A stretch of DNA of 10,478 bases from CAYUCJ01 sp049282265 (GCA_049282265.1 JBAPTR010000241.1:1-10478); one strand, 5' to 3'; shown: positions 1 to 6,644, counted from the first letter of the stretch. Notes: generated by a model not told the origin, from the letters alone. Program-made: numbers and translations.

Positions 1-200
1 TTTCTAAACACTCCGGAGGGGATGGACGCCGATTTGGGGTTCAGCGGTACGTCACAGAAGCGCGTAGGGTTTGATAGGAGTGAACCCCAAATAGTCGTCC
101 ATGCAGGAGTGAGTTGCCAAGTGCACTATGAGAAAGCACATGAAAAAGATTCTCAGGTCCGTTTCCATAGGTTCGTACGACAAGGTGACTTCGTTTGAAG
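1..200 (+). repeat. Palindromic interspersed repeat, copy 1 (left end cut by window)
   Basis: This stretch aligns without any gap to the reverse complement of 5450-5649, with about 150 of 200 positions identical by hand count. The best block is a 21-bp exact match (116-136 against 5514-5534). Its core is an inverted repeat with 22-bp arms at 22-43 and 81-102 (ATGGACG...TTCA / TGAA...CGTCCAT) with two mismatches. The right outer arm (131-155) is present, but its partner would lie upstream of base 1, so the copy is truncated by the window. A small hairpin, ACTTC-gttt-GAAGT, closes the right end (189-201). No transposase is visible. The architecture resembles a non-autonomous MITE or a BIME-like element, which is inference. 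It ends about 35 bp before the gcdH start, so it may carry or influence that gene's promoter. Confidence 0.75.
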
Positions 201-235
201 TTATAAATACTTTGACAAGATAGGGAGGTAAATCA

Positions 236-1399
236 ATGGATTTTGCTTTGAGTGATGAACTGCAAATGCTCCGCGAAATGGCCCGAGACTTTGCCGCGGA
301 AAAAATAGCGCCCTTTGCCGACAAATGGGACGAAGAGCACTATTTCCCCTACGAAGAGGTGATCAAGCCCATGGGGGAATTGGGTTTTTTCGGCACCGTT
401 ATCCCGGAGGAATACGGGGGGAACGAAATGGGCTGGCTCGCGGCCATAATCCTCACTGAAGAGATGGCCAAGGCGTCGAGCTCCGTGAGGGTCCAGATAA
501 ACATGCAAACCCTGGGCTGTGCTTTTACCATCTGCCGCTATGGTTCAGAAGAAATGAAGAAGAAATACATCCCCAAGCTGGTAAGTGCGGAATACATCGG
601 CGGCTTTGGAATCACTGAACCCAATGCCGGCTCTGATGTCATGGCCATGAAATCCACCGCCGTGGACAAGGGGGATCACTGGCTCCTCAACGGCTCCAAG
701 ACCTGGATCTCCAATGCCCCCATTGCGGATGCCATCGTCTACTATGCCTATACGGATAAGGAAGCCAGGGGAAGAGGATTGTCGGCCTTTGTGGTTGAAC
801 CGAAAAATTTCAATGGAGTAACAACCACTGCTCTGGACAAATTGGGAACCAGGTCTACACCCACTGGTGAGGTCTTCCTGGAAGACACCAGGGTTCCAAA
901 AGAAAATATCCTGGGGAAACCCGGTGACGGTGCGAAGATCGTCTTCGGATCACTCAACCAGTCCCGCCTGTCTGCCGCAGCCGGCGGTGTAGGACTTGCT
1001 CAGGGCTGTCTGGACACAGTGACGGCCTATTGCCGGGAGCGGGAACAATTCGGGAAATCCATCGGTCAGTTTCAGATGAACCAGGATATGATCGCCCAGG
1101 TTGCCACAGAGGTCGAAGCTGCCCGCATGATGGTCTACAAGGCTGCGTGGCAGAAGGATCAGGGCCAGCTCGGAAACACCCTGGAAGTGGCACACGCCAA
1201 ATACCTGGCCGGAGAAATCGCAGCAAAGGCCTCCCAGATGGCCATGAAGATCATGGGGGCCTATGGGTATTCCACCGAATATCCCGTCGCCCGATTCTAC
1301 AGGGATGCCCCCCCGTACTATATGGTGGAAGGCTCCAGCAATATCTGCAAATGGATTATTGCCCTGGATCAACTGGGTATAAGGAAGGCCAACCGATAA
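236..1399 (+). CDS. gcdH: Glutaryl-CoA dehydrogenase, non-decarboxylating type (acyl-CoA dehydrogenase family)
   Basis: This 387-residue FAD flavoenzyme has the full acyl-CoA dehydrogenase fold order: helical N-terminus (1-120), beta domain with the FAD/substrate motif FGITEPNAGSD (about 124-134), and C-terminal helical domain with REREQFGKSIGQFQ. The catalytic base is Glu365 in the motif YMVEGSSNICK, and Arg85 sits where glutaryl-CoA dehydrogenases bind the substrate carboxylate. The residue before the catalytic Glu is Val364. A Tyr-to-Val exchange at this site is the reported hallmark of the Desulfococcus multivorans enzyme, which oxidises glutaryl-CoA to glutaconyl-CoA and leaves the carboxyl group on. 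The next gene encodes the decarboxylase expected to act on that product. The ATG follows a good AGGGAGG ribosome site (about 222-229). A TATAAA at 202-207 could be a -10 box, but no convincing -35 was found. Pathway role (benzoyl-CoA, glutarate or lysine breakdown) is inferred. Confidence 0.9.
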   Translation: MDFALSDELQMLREMARDFAAEKIAPFADKWDEEHYFPYEEVIKPMGELGFFGTVIPEEYGGNEMGWLAAIILTEEMAKASSSVRVQINMQTLGCAFTICRYGSEEMKKKYIPKLVSAEYIGGFGITEPNAGSDVMAMKSTAVDKGDHWLLNGSKTWISNAPIADAIVYYAYTDKEARGRGLSAFVVEPKNFNGVTTTALDKLGTRSTPTGEVFLEDTRVPKENILGKPGDGAKIVFGSLNQSRLSAAAGGVGLAQGCLDTVTAYCREREQFGKSIGQFQMNQDMIAQVATEVEAARMMVYKAAWQKDQGQLGNTLEVAHAKYLAGEIAAKASQMAMKIMGAYGYSTEYPVARFYRDAPPYYMVEGSSNICKWIIALDQLGIRKANR

Positions 1400-1416
1400 A
1401 TTTTGTGAAAGATAAT

Positions 1417-1421
1417 GGAGG
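1417..1421 (+). promoter_or_regulatory. Ribosome binding site that sets the gcdA start
   Basis: GGAGG lies 5 nt before the ATG at 1427. It overlaps an in-frame ATG at 1415 that would otherwise give a protein four residues longer. Because the Shine-Dalgarno sequence would fall inside that longer frame, 1427 is the better start. Confidence 0.7.
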
Positions 1422-1426
1422 AAGAA

Positions 1427-3160
1427 ATGCGACCCTATTTTCAGAATATGACGGCCTTTGGCAAGGCGCTTACGGACAAGCAAAAAGAGAGTTCCCGGGA
1501 AAGTGCGGAACAGATCGGGGCAGTGGAAAAACAGGTGTCCGAGGCGGTTGATGCCGTCAAGAATGCGGGGATTCCAATTGAGGTCATCAGGAAGCGTGGA
1601 CAGCTTACCGTGTGGGAAAGGATTGATTACCTCATTGACCCGGGGACGTGGTGTCCCCTCCACACTCTTTACAATCCCCAGTTCAATGAGGAAGGGACCA
1701 CCGGCGTCATCGACGGCCTTGCCAGGATCAACGGCAAATGGGCTGTGGTCGTCGGTTTTGACAATAAGGTCATGGCCGGGGCCTGGATCGCCGGTCAGGC
1801 GGACAACCAGTTGAGGGTCACGGACATGGCCAAGCGCCTCCATGTCCCCCTGGTCTGGCTCGTCAACTGCAGCGGTGTGAAACTGACGGAACAGCAGGAA
1901 GTCTATGCCAACCGCCGGGGCAACGGGACCACCTTTTACCGTCACGCCGAACTGGAAAAATCGGGCGTACCCATCATCGCGGGCATCTACGGAACGAACC
2001 CGGCAGGCGGCGGTTACCAGGGCATCAGTCCCACCATCCTCATCGCCCACGAAAAGGCCAACATCGCTGTGGGGGGTGGCGGTATCGTAGGCGGTATGAG
2101 CCCCAAAGGTTTCTTTGACGAAGAAGGCGCGGAGCAACTCATAGAGGCCACCCGCCACTTCAAGCAGGTCCCGCCCGGGAGCGTCCCCATCCACTACAAT
2201 GAGACAGGGTTTTTCAAGGAGGTCTACAAGACTGAACAGGAAGTCCTGGATGCCCTGAAAAAATATGTGGACATGGCGCCCGCCTATGATCCCGGATTTT
2301 TCCGGGTGGATGAACCCAAAGAACCCAAGTTCACAGGAGAAGACATCAACCATATAGTGGCCTTCAACCAGAAGCGGAGTTACAGTCTCGATGAAATGCT
2401 GGCACGCATCTTTGACAACAGCGAACACATGGAATTCAGACCGGGCTACGGACCGGAAGTTTACACCGGGCTGGCCAAGATCGACGGATTGCTGGTGGGC
2501 TTCATAGGCAATCGTCAGGGATTCCTCGGCGCCCACTATCCGGAATACGCGCCCTATCCAGGTGTCGGCGGGAAACTCTATCGTCAGGGCCTCATCAAGA
2601 TGAATGAATTTGTCACCCTGTGCGGCCGAGACAGGGTCCCCGTCGTCTGGTTCCAGGATACCAGCGGGATCGACGTGGGAGATATTGCGGAAAAGGCGGA
2701 GCTGCTGGGTCTCGGGCAGTCCCTGATCTATTCCATAGAACAGACCGATGTGCCCATGATCTGTATTGTCCTCCGGAAGGGAACCGCAGCCGCCCATTAC
2801 ATCATGGGTGGACCCACGGCCAATAACCACAACGCCTTTACCCTGGGGACCCCCACCACGGAGATCTATGTGATGCACGGGGAAACCGCGGCGGCGGCAT
2901 CCTTTTCAAGGCGACTGGTCAAGGAAAAAGACGCCGGAAGACCCTTGCAACCCACCATAGACAAGATGAATGAACTGGCTAAACAATACCACGATAATTC
3001 CCGGCCCATCTATTGCGCCAACCGGGGGTTTGTGGATGAAATCGTGTCCTTTCCCGATCTGAGAAAGTATATCCAGGCATTTGCCGGTTGCGCGTACCAG
3101 AATCCGACCTCCATCTGCCCACACCACCACATGATGATTCCGAGAATCATCAAAGGCTAA
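1427..3160 (+). CDS. gcdA: Glutaconyl-CoA decarboxylase, alpha (carboxyltransferase) subunit
   Basis: This 577-residue protein transfers the carboxyl group of glutaconyl-CoA to biotin, forming crotonyl-CoA. It is the soluble catalytic subunit of the membrane Na+-pumping decarboxylase. Length and motifs follow the Acidaminococcus-type subunit (about 587 residues): an N-terminal MRPYFQNM, two crotonase-like carboxyltransferase halves, GIYGTNPAGGGY and a GGG-rich loop followed by GGMSPKG in the first half, and WFQDTSGIDVG, EKAELLGLGQSLIYS and LRKGTAAAHY in the second. It lies 27 bp downstream of gcdH, so the two are probably co-transcribed and catalyse consecutive steps. The beta (membrane pump), gamma (biotin carrier) and delta subunits are not encoded downstream, where a terminator and an oppositely oriented gene follow. 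They must be elsewhere if the complex is functional. Other acyl-CoA carboxyltransferases are possible relatives but fit the motifs and the neighbour less well. Confidence 0.92.
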   Translation: MRPYFQNMTAFGKALTDKQKESSRESAEQIGAVEKQVSEAVDAVKNAGIPIEVIRKRGQLTVWERIDYLIDPGTWCPLHTLYNPQFNEEGTTGVIDGLARINGKWAVVVGFDNKVMAGAWIAGQADNQLRVTDMAKRLHVPLVWLVNCSGVKLTEQQEVYANRRGNGTTFYRHAELEKSGVPIIAGIYGTNPAGGGYQGISPTILIAHEKANIAVGGGGIVGGMSPKGFFDEEGAEQLIEATRHFKQVPPGSVPIHYNETGFFKEVYKTEQEVLDALKKYVDMAPAYDPGFFRVDEPKEPKFTGEDINHIVAFNQKRSYSLDEMLARIFDNSEHMEFRPGYGPEVYTGLAKIDGLLVGFIGNRQGFLGAHYPEYAPYPGVGGKLYRQGLIKMNEFVTLCGRDRVPVVWFQDTSGIDVGDIAEKAELLGLGQSLIYSIEQTDVPMICIVLRKGTAAAHYIMGGPTANNHNAFTLGTPTTEIYVMHGETAAAASFSRRLVKEKDAGRPLQPTIDKMNELAKQYHDNSRPIYCANRGFVDEIVSFPDLRKYIQAFAGCAYQNPTSICPHHHMMIPRIIKG

Positions 3161-3169
3161 TAGGAACAA

Positions 3170-3202
3170 GGGGGCCGCGCATAGAAAAGCATCGCGGCCC
3201 CC
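3170..3202. terminator. Strong hairpin between convergent gcdA and pheA
   Basis: A perfect 10-bp GC-rich stem (GGGGGCCGCG at 3170-3179 with CGCGGCCCCC at 3193-3202) and a 13-nt loop sits in the 55-bp gap between the stops of gcdA (+) and pheA (-). The + side has no T run. The - side is followed by a moderately T-rich TTGTTCCTATT. It probably serves both operons as a bidirectional terminator or 3'-end stabiliser. Confidence 0.7.
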
Positions 3203-3215
3203 GAAATAGATGCCG

Positions 3216-4271
3216 TCATGCCACCTTCCTCTCCTTGTAACAGCCCAACAGCTTAAAGTGGGTGGACAATTTTTTTGCCTCTTTCAGCGCCACCGCTACC
3301 CTGTTCTCTTTCTTTGACCCTTCGAAATCGAGAAAGAAGGCATAATCTCCCGGCTCATTGGGAATCGACTCTATCCTGGTCAGGTTAATATTTTCCTTTG
3401 CAAACAACTCAAGTATGCTGAATAGGGTGCCCGCCTTGTGTTCAGTGGAGAAAATGACGGAACACTTATTGCCCTCCTCCCCGTTCTTCTCCCTTGAAAG
3501 CACAAGGAATCTTGTCATATTCCTCTCAAGGTCCTCAATGTTCTCTTTTATGATTTCAAGGTTGTAGAGCTCGGCAGAGAGCTTGCTCGCAATTGCAGCG
3601 GCGCGTTTCGGTCTTTTTTCCGCCAGCATTTTTGCGGCCCCGGCAGTATCATGATATTGAACAGGCTCAAGTTTGTTCCTCGCAAGAAATTGACGGCATT
3701 GTGACAGGGCCTGGGGGTGTGAGTATATGGTAAGGATCTCTCTGTGATCCGTTCCTGCCGGAGCAACAAGACAGAGATTTATGGGAAGCTCTACGGCTCC
3801 GACCACATTGAGTTCGGTATTGATAAGCAGTTGGTTTACTTGACTCACAGCGCCACCCAGTGTATTTTCTACGGGAACGATCCCATATTCATAGAGGCCT
3901 GATTGAACACCATCGAATACCTCTGCGAATTCACCGCATGGTATAGGAATAAGATCCCTGTTCCACTTCCTCGCTGCGACTTCGCCATATGCCCCATGTT
4001 CACCCATGAATGCAATGAGTCCAAACTCATTCTGCTGGAGCTTCTTGCCCTCCTTGATGATCTCAATATAGATTTTCTCTGTTAGTTCGCCATGAATCAG
4101 GCCTGTAGAGTTTCTTCTTATCTTGTCAAGGACTTCCTTCTCCCTCGAGTTGTCTTGGATCTCGGACTTGAACTTTTTCGCCATGAGGGCCAGTTCCATC
4201 CTGTGGTTTAAAAGATGCAGAATTTCAGAATCAAGGATGTCAATGGCTCGCCTGATCTCTTTAAGACTCAT
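3216..4271 (-). CDS. pheA: Bifunctional chorismate mutase / prephenate dehydratase (P-protein)
   Basis: This 351-residue enzyme converts chorismate to prephenate and then to phenylpyruvate, the precursor of phenylalanine. Residues 1-80 form an AroQ-type chorismate mutase helix bundle. Arg7, Arg24 and Lys35 keep the 17- and 11-residue spacing of the E. coli active-site residues Arg11, Arg28 and Lys39. Residues about 84-262 form the prephenate dehydratase domain, with MGEHGAYGE (89-97), VPVENTLGG (132-140) and the catalytic Thr-Arg-Phe motif at 253-255. Residues about 270-346 form an ACT domain that normally binds phenylalanine for feedback inhibition. Its ESRP motif reads ESIP here (301-304), and the GALV-type motif reads GTLF. 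The ATG overlaps the end of aroB by 11 bp, indicating translational coupling. It is the last visible gene of the aroF-aroB-pheA operon. Confidence 0.95.
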   Translation of the reverse strand: MSLKEIRRAIDILDSEILHLLNHRMELALMAKKFKSEIQDNSREKEVLDKIRRNSTGLIHGELTEKIYIEIIKEGKKLQQNEFGLIAFMGEHGAYGEVAARKWNRDLIPIPCGEFAEVFDGVQSGLYEYGIVPVENTLGGAVSQVNQLLINTELNVVGAVELPINLCLVAPAGTDHREILTIYSHPQALSQCRQFLARNKLEPVQYHDTAGAAKMLAEKRPKRAAAIASKLSAELYNLEIIKENIEDLERNMTRFLVLSREKNGEEGNKCSVIFSTEHKAGTLFSILELFAKENINLTRIESIPNEPGDYAFFLDFEGSKKENRVAVALKEAKKLSTHFKLLGCYKERKVA

Positions 4272-5298
4272 TTTTCACCTCGCTCATTGCTGTTTCCAAT
4301 TCTCTAATGGGAATTTTTTCCACAAAGGCCTGCCCTATTGTCTCCAGCAGCACAAAATTCATACTGTCCCCCTCTCTCTTTTTGTCCTTTCTCAGGGCAT
4401 CAAGCACCCTTTCTCTGTCTATTCGAAGTCTGACGGGAAGTTTTAATTTCTTGAGCAATGTCTCTATCCTTGTCACATCTTCTGCCTGCAAATAGGCTCT
4501 TCTTTTTGAAAGTTCTGAAGCAAACACCATGCCTGCACTGACTGCCTCTCCATGTGACACACCTGTGATCTTTTCAATGGCATGTCCAAATGTATGCCCG
4601 AAATTAAGTTTCCGCCGCTCCCCCTTCTCTTTTTCGTCCCTGCTCACCAGCGATGATTTGATGGCGATCGAATCATATACAAGCTTTTCGATCACGTCTG
4701 GGTCCAGGTCAAGCGCTTGCCTAAAATGTTTATCAAGGTACCGGTATAAATCTCTGTCCCCGATGAGGGCATGCTTTACAATCTCGGCAAGGCCGCATGA
4801 AATTTCCCTTTCCGGCAGTGTCTCCAGGAGACGCATGTCGCAGATAACGAATTCAGGTTGATTAAAAACGCCCACCATATTTTTATATCCATGGAGATTC
4901 ACACCATTCTTCCCACCGACGCTGGCATCCACCTGAGACAGCAATGTAGTGGAAACAAATCCGAACCTTATTCCCCGCAGAAAAGTGGACGCAACAAAGC
5001 CGGCTATATCACAGACAATTCCACCGCCGATACCCACAATAAAGGATGCGCGGTCAACCTCAAGATCTATAAGCTTGTTGTAGATCTCCTTCACGGTGCC
5101 CAGATTCTTTATCTTCTCACCGGTTCCGATCTCTATAACTTCACCGTCCGGGAAACTATTCCCATGGTGCCTCCTGACATTGGCATCGGTGATGATTACC
5201 CTCTTTTCCCCGGGAATATACTTTTCGACCGATCCAAGGTCCTCACCGATCAGTATGGTCGAATCTCCTGTCCTGGCATGAATCTCAAGCACCTTCAC
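4261..5298 (-). CDS. aroB: 3-dehydroquinate synthase
   Basis: This 345-residue NAD+- and metal-dependent enzyme cyclises DAHP to 3-dehydroquinate, the second step of the shikimate pathway. Visible signatures are the nucleotide-binding glycine motif GIGGGIVCDIAG (89-100), the active-site stretch from STTLLSQVDASVGGKNG, and the metal ligands Glu172 (GLAEIVKHA), His235 (NFGHTFGHAIE) and His249 (SHGEAV), matching Glu184, His247 and His264 of the E. coli enzyme. The start is a GTG at 5298 preceded by GGGGGAAAGAG. An ATG 16 nt upstream is out of frame. The stop codon lies inside pheA. The substrate comes from AroF, encoded upstream, although 418 bp of repeats and hairpins separate the two genes. 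Confidence 0.95.
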   Translation of the reverse strand: MKVLEIHARTGDSTILIGEDLGSVEKYIPGEKRVIITDANVRRHHGNSFPDGEVIEIGTGEKIKNLGTVKEIYNKLIDLEVDRASFIVGIGGGIVCDIAGFVASTFLRGIRFGFVSTTLLSQVDASVGGKNGVNLHGYKNMVGVFNQPEFVICDMRLLETLPEREISCGLAEIVKHALIGDRDLYRYLDKHFRQALDLDPDVIEKLVYDSIAIKSSLVSRDEKEKGERRKLNFGHTFGHAIEKITGVSHGEAVSAGMVFASELSKRRAYLQAEDVTRIETLLKKLKLPVRLRIDRERVLDALRKDKKREGDSMNFVLLETIGQAFVEKIPIRELETAMSEVKNES

Positions 5299-5323
5299 TG
5301 TCTCTTTCCCCCATGATGGAATC

Positions 5324-5466
5324 GTAAAAGTCCGTCCGTGGACTTTTTACTGACGGAAACCGAAAAGTGTGATTTTCGGTTTCCTCGCAAATCAACGGGT
5401 TGTGTTGCACCCCGTTGATTTGCGTGCCCGTCCATGGGCACGATGATGACTTCCGACGAAGTCGTC
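5324..5466 (-). repeat. Row of five contiguous hairpins between the repeat and aroB
   Basis: Five different stems follow one another with almost no unpaired DNA between them. (1) 5324-5333 with 5340-5350 is GTAAAAGTCC/GGACTTTTTAC, with one bulged T. (2) 5355-5366 with 5373-5384 is GGAAACCGAAAA, 12 bp perfect, 6-nt loop. (3) 5386-5399 with 5411-5424 is CGCAAATCAACGGG, 14 bp perfect, 11-nt loop. (4) 5423-5429 with 5436-5442 is CGTGCCC, 7 bp, loop GTCCAT. (5) 5445-5453 with 5458-5466 is GATGACTTC, one G-U pair, 4-nt loop. No credible protein-coding frame spans them. They form the 5' untranslated stretch ahead of aroB, or a stack of small inserted palindromes. Confidence 0.75.
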
Positions 5467-5680
5467 TCTTTCGCCGGAGTCAGGGAGCCGGGCGTGAGAC
5501 TCTTTTTCAGACCCTTTCTCATAGTGCACTTGGCACAAAACACCGACATGGACGGCTATTTGGGGTTTATGCCTCCCAAACCCCAAGCGCTTCTATGGAT
5601 TTACGCTAAACCCCAAATAGTCGTCCATTCCCTCCGAAGTGTTTAGAAAGGGTCTGAAAAAGAGTGTCAGGTTCGGCTCC
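5450..5680 (-). repeat. Palindromic interspersed repeat, copy 2 (complete)
   Basis: On the minus strand, 5649-5450 aligns gap-free with 1-200. This copy shows the whole architecture. The outer inverted repeat has 21-bp exact arms at 5499-5519 and 5645-5665 (begins ACTCTTTTTCAGACCC). It continues outward with one mismatch through TGA/TCA and then through a 7-bp GGAGCCG/CGGCTCC pair at 5484-5490 and 5674-5680. The inner palindrome has 22-bp arms at 5548-5569 and 5607-5628 with one mismatch. Within the inner loop, AAACCCCAA at 5578-5586 can instead pair with TTGGGGTTT at 5560-5568, so two folds are mutually exclusive. No transposase and no obvious target duplication were found. It sits inside the aroF-aroB-pheA operon without breaking a gene. 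Confidence 0.75.
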
Positions 5681-5698
5681 TCTTCGTTGCTCATAGGC

Positions 5699-5712
5699 TG
5701 CCGCTCGCGGCA
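5699..5712 (-). other. Short hairpin just after the aroF stop
   Basis: TGCCGC (5699-5704) and GCGGCA (5707-5712) form a 6-bp stem with a 2-nt loop, 4 bp beyond the aroF stop codon on the minus strand. No T run follows, so it is more likely a structural or 3'-protecting element than a terminator. Confidence 0.4.
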
Positions 5713-5716
5713 TAAA

Positions 5717-6556
5717 TCAGCTTCTGCCCCCATTGCCGTGATTAATCTCTTCCATACAGGGACGGAGCACTTGCAGCTTCTTCATAAGTCCTGAGAACAT
5801 CTCCGGCGACATGGCCTGATCCTTATCACATAGGGCATCACAGGGATTGCAGTGGACTTCAACAATGACGCCGTCCGCGCCCGCTGCCATGGCAGCAAGA
5901 CTCATGGGTTCAATGAGGCTTAGCTTTCCCGTCCCGTGAGAGGGGTCAACAATGATGGGGAGGTGGCATACCTCCTTCACTGAGGGGACAATGCTCAGAT
6001 CCAGGGTGTTCCTGGTATAGGTCTCAAATGTCCTTATCCCTCTCTCACAGAGAATGACGTCGGGGTTCCCTTCCGCAAGGATATATTCTGCACAATTGAG
6101 CCATTCCTTGAGAGTTGAATACATCCCTCTTTTCAGGAGCACAGGTTTATTGGCCTTCCCAACCTCCTTGAGGAGAGAAAAGTTCTGCATGTTTCGGGTG
6201 CCGATCTGCAATACATCCGCATATTCGCACACCCAGGATACATCGCGGGGATCCGTTACCTCAGTCACTACCGGAAGGCCGGTTTCCCGCTTCGCCTTTT
6301 CAAGTATTTTCAAGCCCTCAAGGCCAAGCCCTTGAAAATCATAGGGGGAAGTCCTCGGTTTGAATGCGCCTCCCCGGAGCATATTGGCTCCCGCTTCCTT
6401 TACTCTCCTGGCGGTTTCGATGGTTTGCTCCTCACCCTCCACGCTGCAGGGACCGGCAATCACTACAAAGTCCTCCCCCACCTTCACACTGCCCACCGTA
6501 ATGACCGTTCGCCCGGTGCTTTCATCATTTAGGGATGTAAGTCTAAGCGTGTTCAT
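5717..6556 (-). CDS. aroF: 3-deoxy-7-phosphoheptulonate (DAHP) synthase, type I-beta, without regulatory domain
   Basis: This 279-residue metalloenzyme condenses phosphoenolpyruvate and erythrose 4-phosphate to DAHP, the first committed step to all aromatic amino acids. Motifs are AGPCS (34-38), GGAFKPRTSPYDFQG (62-76), IGTRNMQNF, LLKRGM, CERGIRTFE and DPSHGTG (204-210). The metal ligands Cys37, His207, Glu233 and Asp244 keep exactly the spacing (170, 26, 11) recalled for the Thermotoga enzyme (Cys102, His272, Glu298, Asp309). The 65-residue offset equals the missing N-terminal ferredoxin-like regulatory domain, so this is a core-only form and probably not feedback inhibited by that route. 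The start ATG has only a distant AGGGGG, 11 nt upstream. It is the first full gene of the operon and lies behind an attenuator. KDO8P synthase is a related family but less likely given the aroB-pheA context. Confidence 0.93.
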   Translation of the reverse strand: MNTLRLTSLNDESTGRTVITVGSVKVGEDFVVIAGPCSVEGEEQTIETARRVKEAGANMLRGGAFKPRTSPYDFQGLGLEGLKILEKAKRETGLPVVTEVTDPRDVSWVCEYADVLQIGTRNMQNFSLLKEVGKANKPVLLKRGMYSTLKEWLNCAEYILAEGNPDVILCERGIRTFETYTRNTLDLSIVPSVKEVCHLPIIVDPSHGTGKLSLIEPMSLAAMAAGADGVIVEVHCNPCDALCDKDQAMSPEMFSGLMKKLQVLRPCMEEINHGNGGRS

Positions 6557-6644
6557 CGTCTGCTATGCCCCCTTGGCTATCTGGTGCCCATCCACAAATA
6601 CATTTTGGGCACTGCTGAATTGAAATTCCATCATCAGTAGTGTT

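Noticed and set aside
202..207. TATAAA as the -10 box of a gcdH promoter
   Set aside because: No acceptable -35 hexamer lies 16-18 bp upstream, so it is only mentioned under gcdH.
950..2878. 642-codon open frame on the minus strand opposite gcdH and gcdA
   Set aside because: It lies entirely antisense to two well-supported genes, shows no recognisable domain, and is explained by the codon bias of the sense genes.
201..5449. Composite transposon bounded by the two inverted repeat copies
   Set aside because: The copies are only about 75 % identical, no transposase lies between or beside them, and the enclosed genes belong to two ordinary operons.
5295..5549. 84-codon minus-strand frame across the hairpin array
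   Set aside because: It runs through palindromes of the repeat region, overlaps the aroB start and has no protein family character.
6563..6634. 23-codon minus-strand frame between the terminator and aroF, ending 6 bp before the aroF start
   Set aside because: It has no ribosome site and no amino acid bias. It overlaps a 7-bp hairpin (GTGCCCA 6612-6606 with TGGGCAC 6590-6584). Translational coupling is possible but unsupported.
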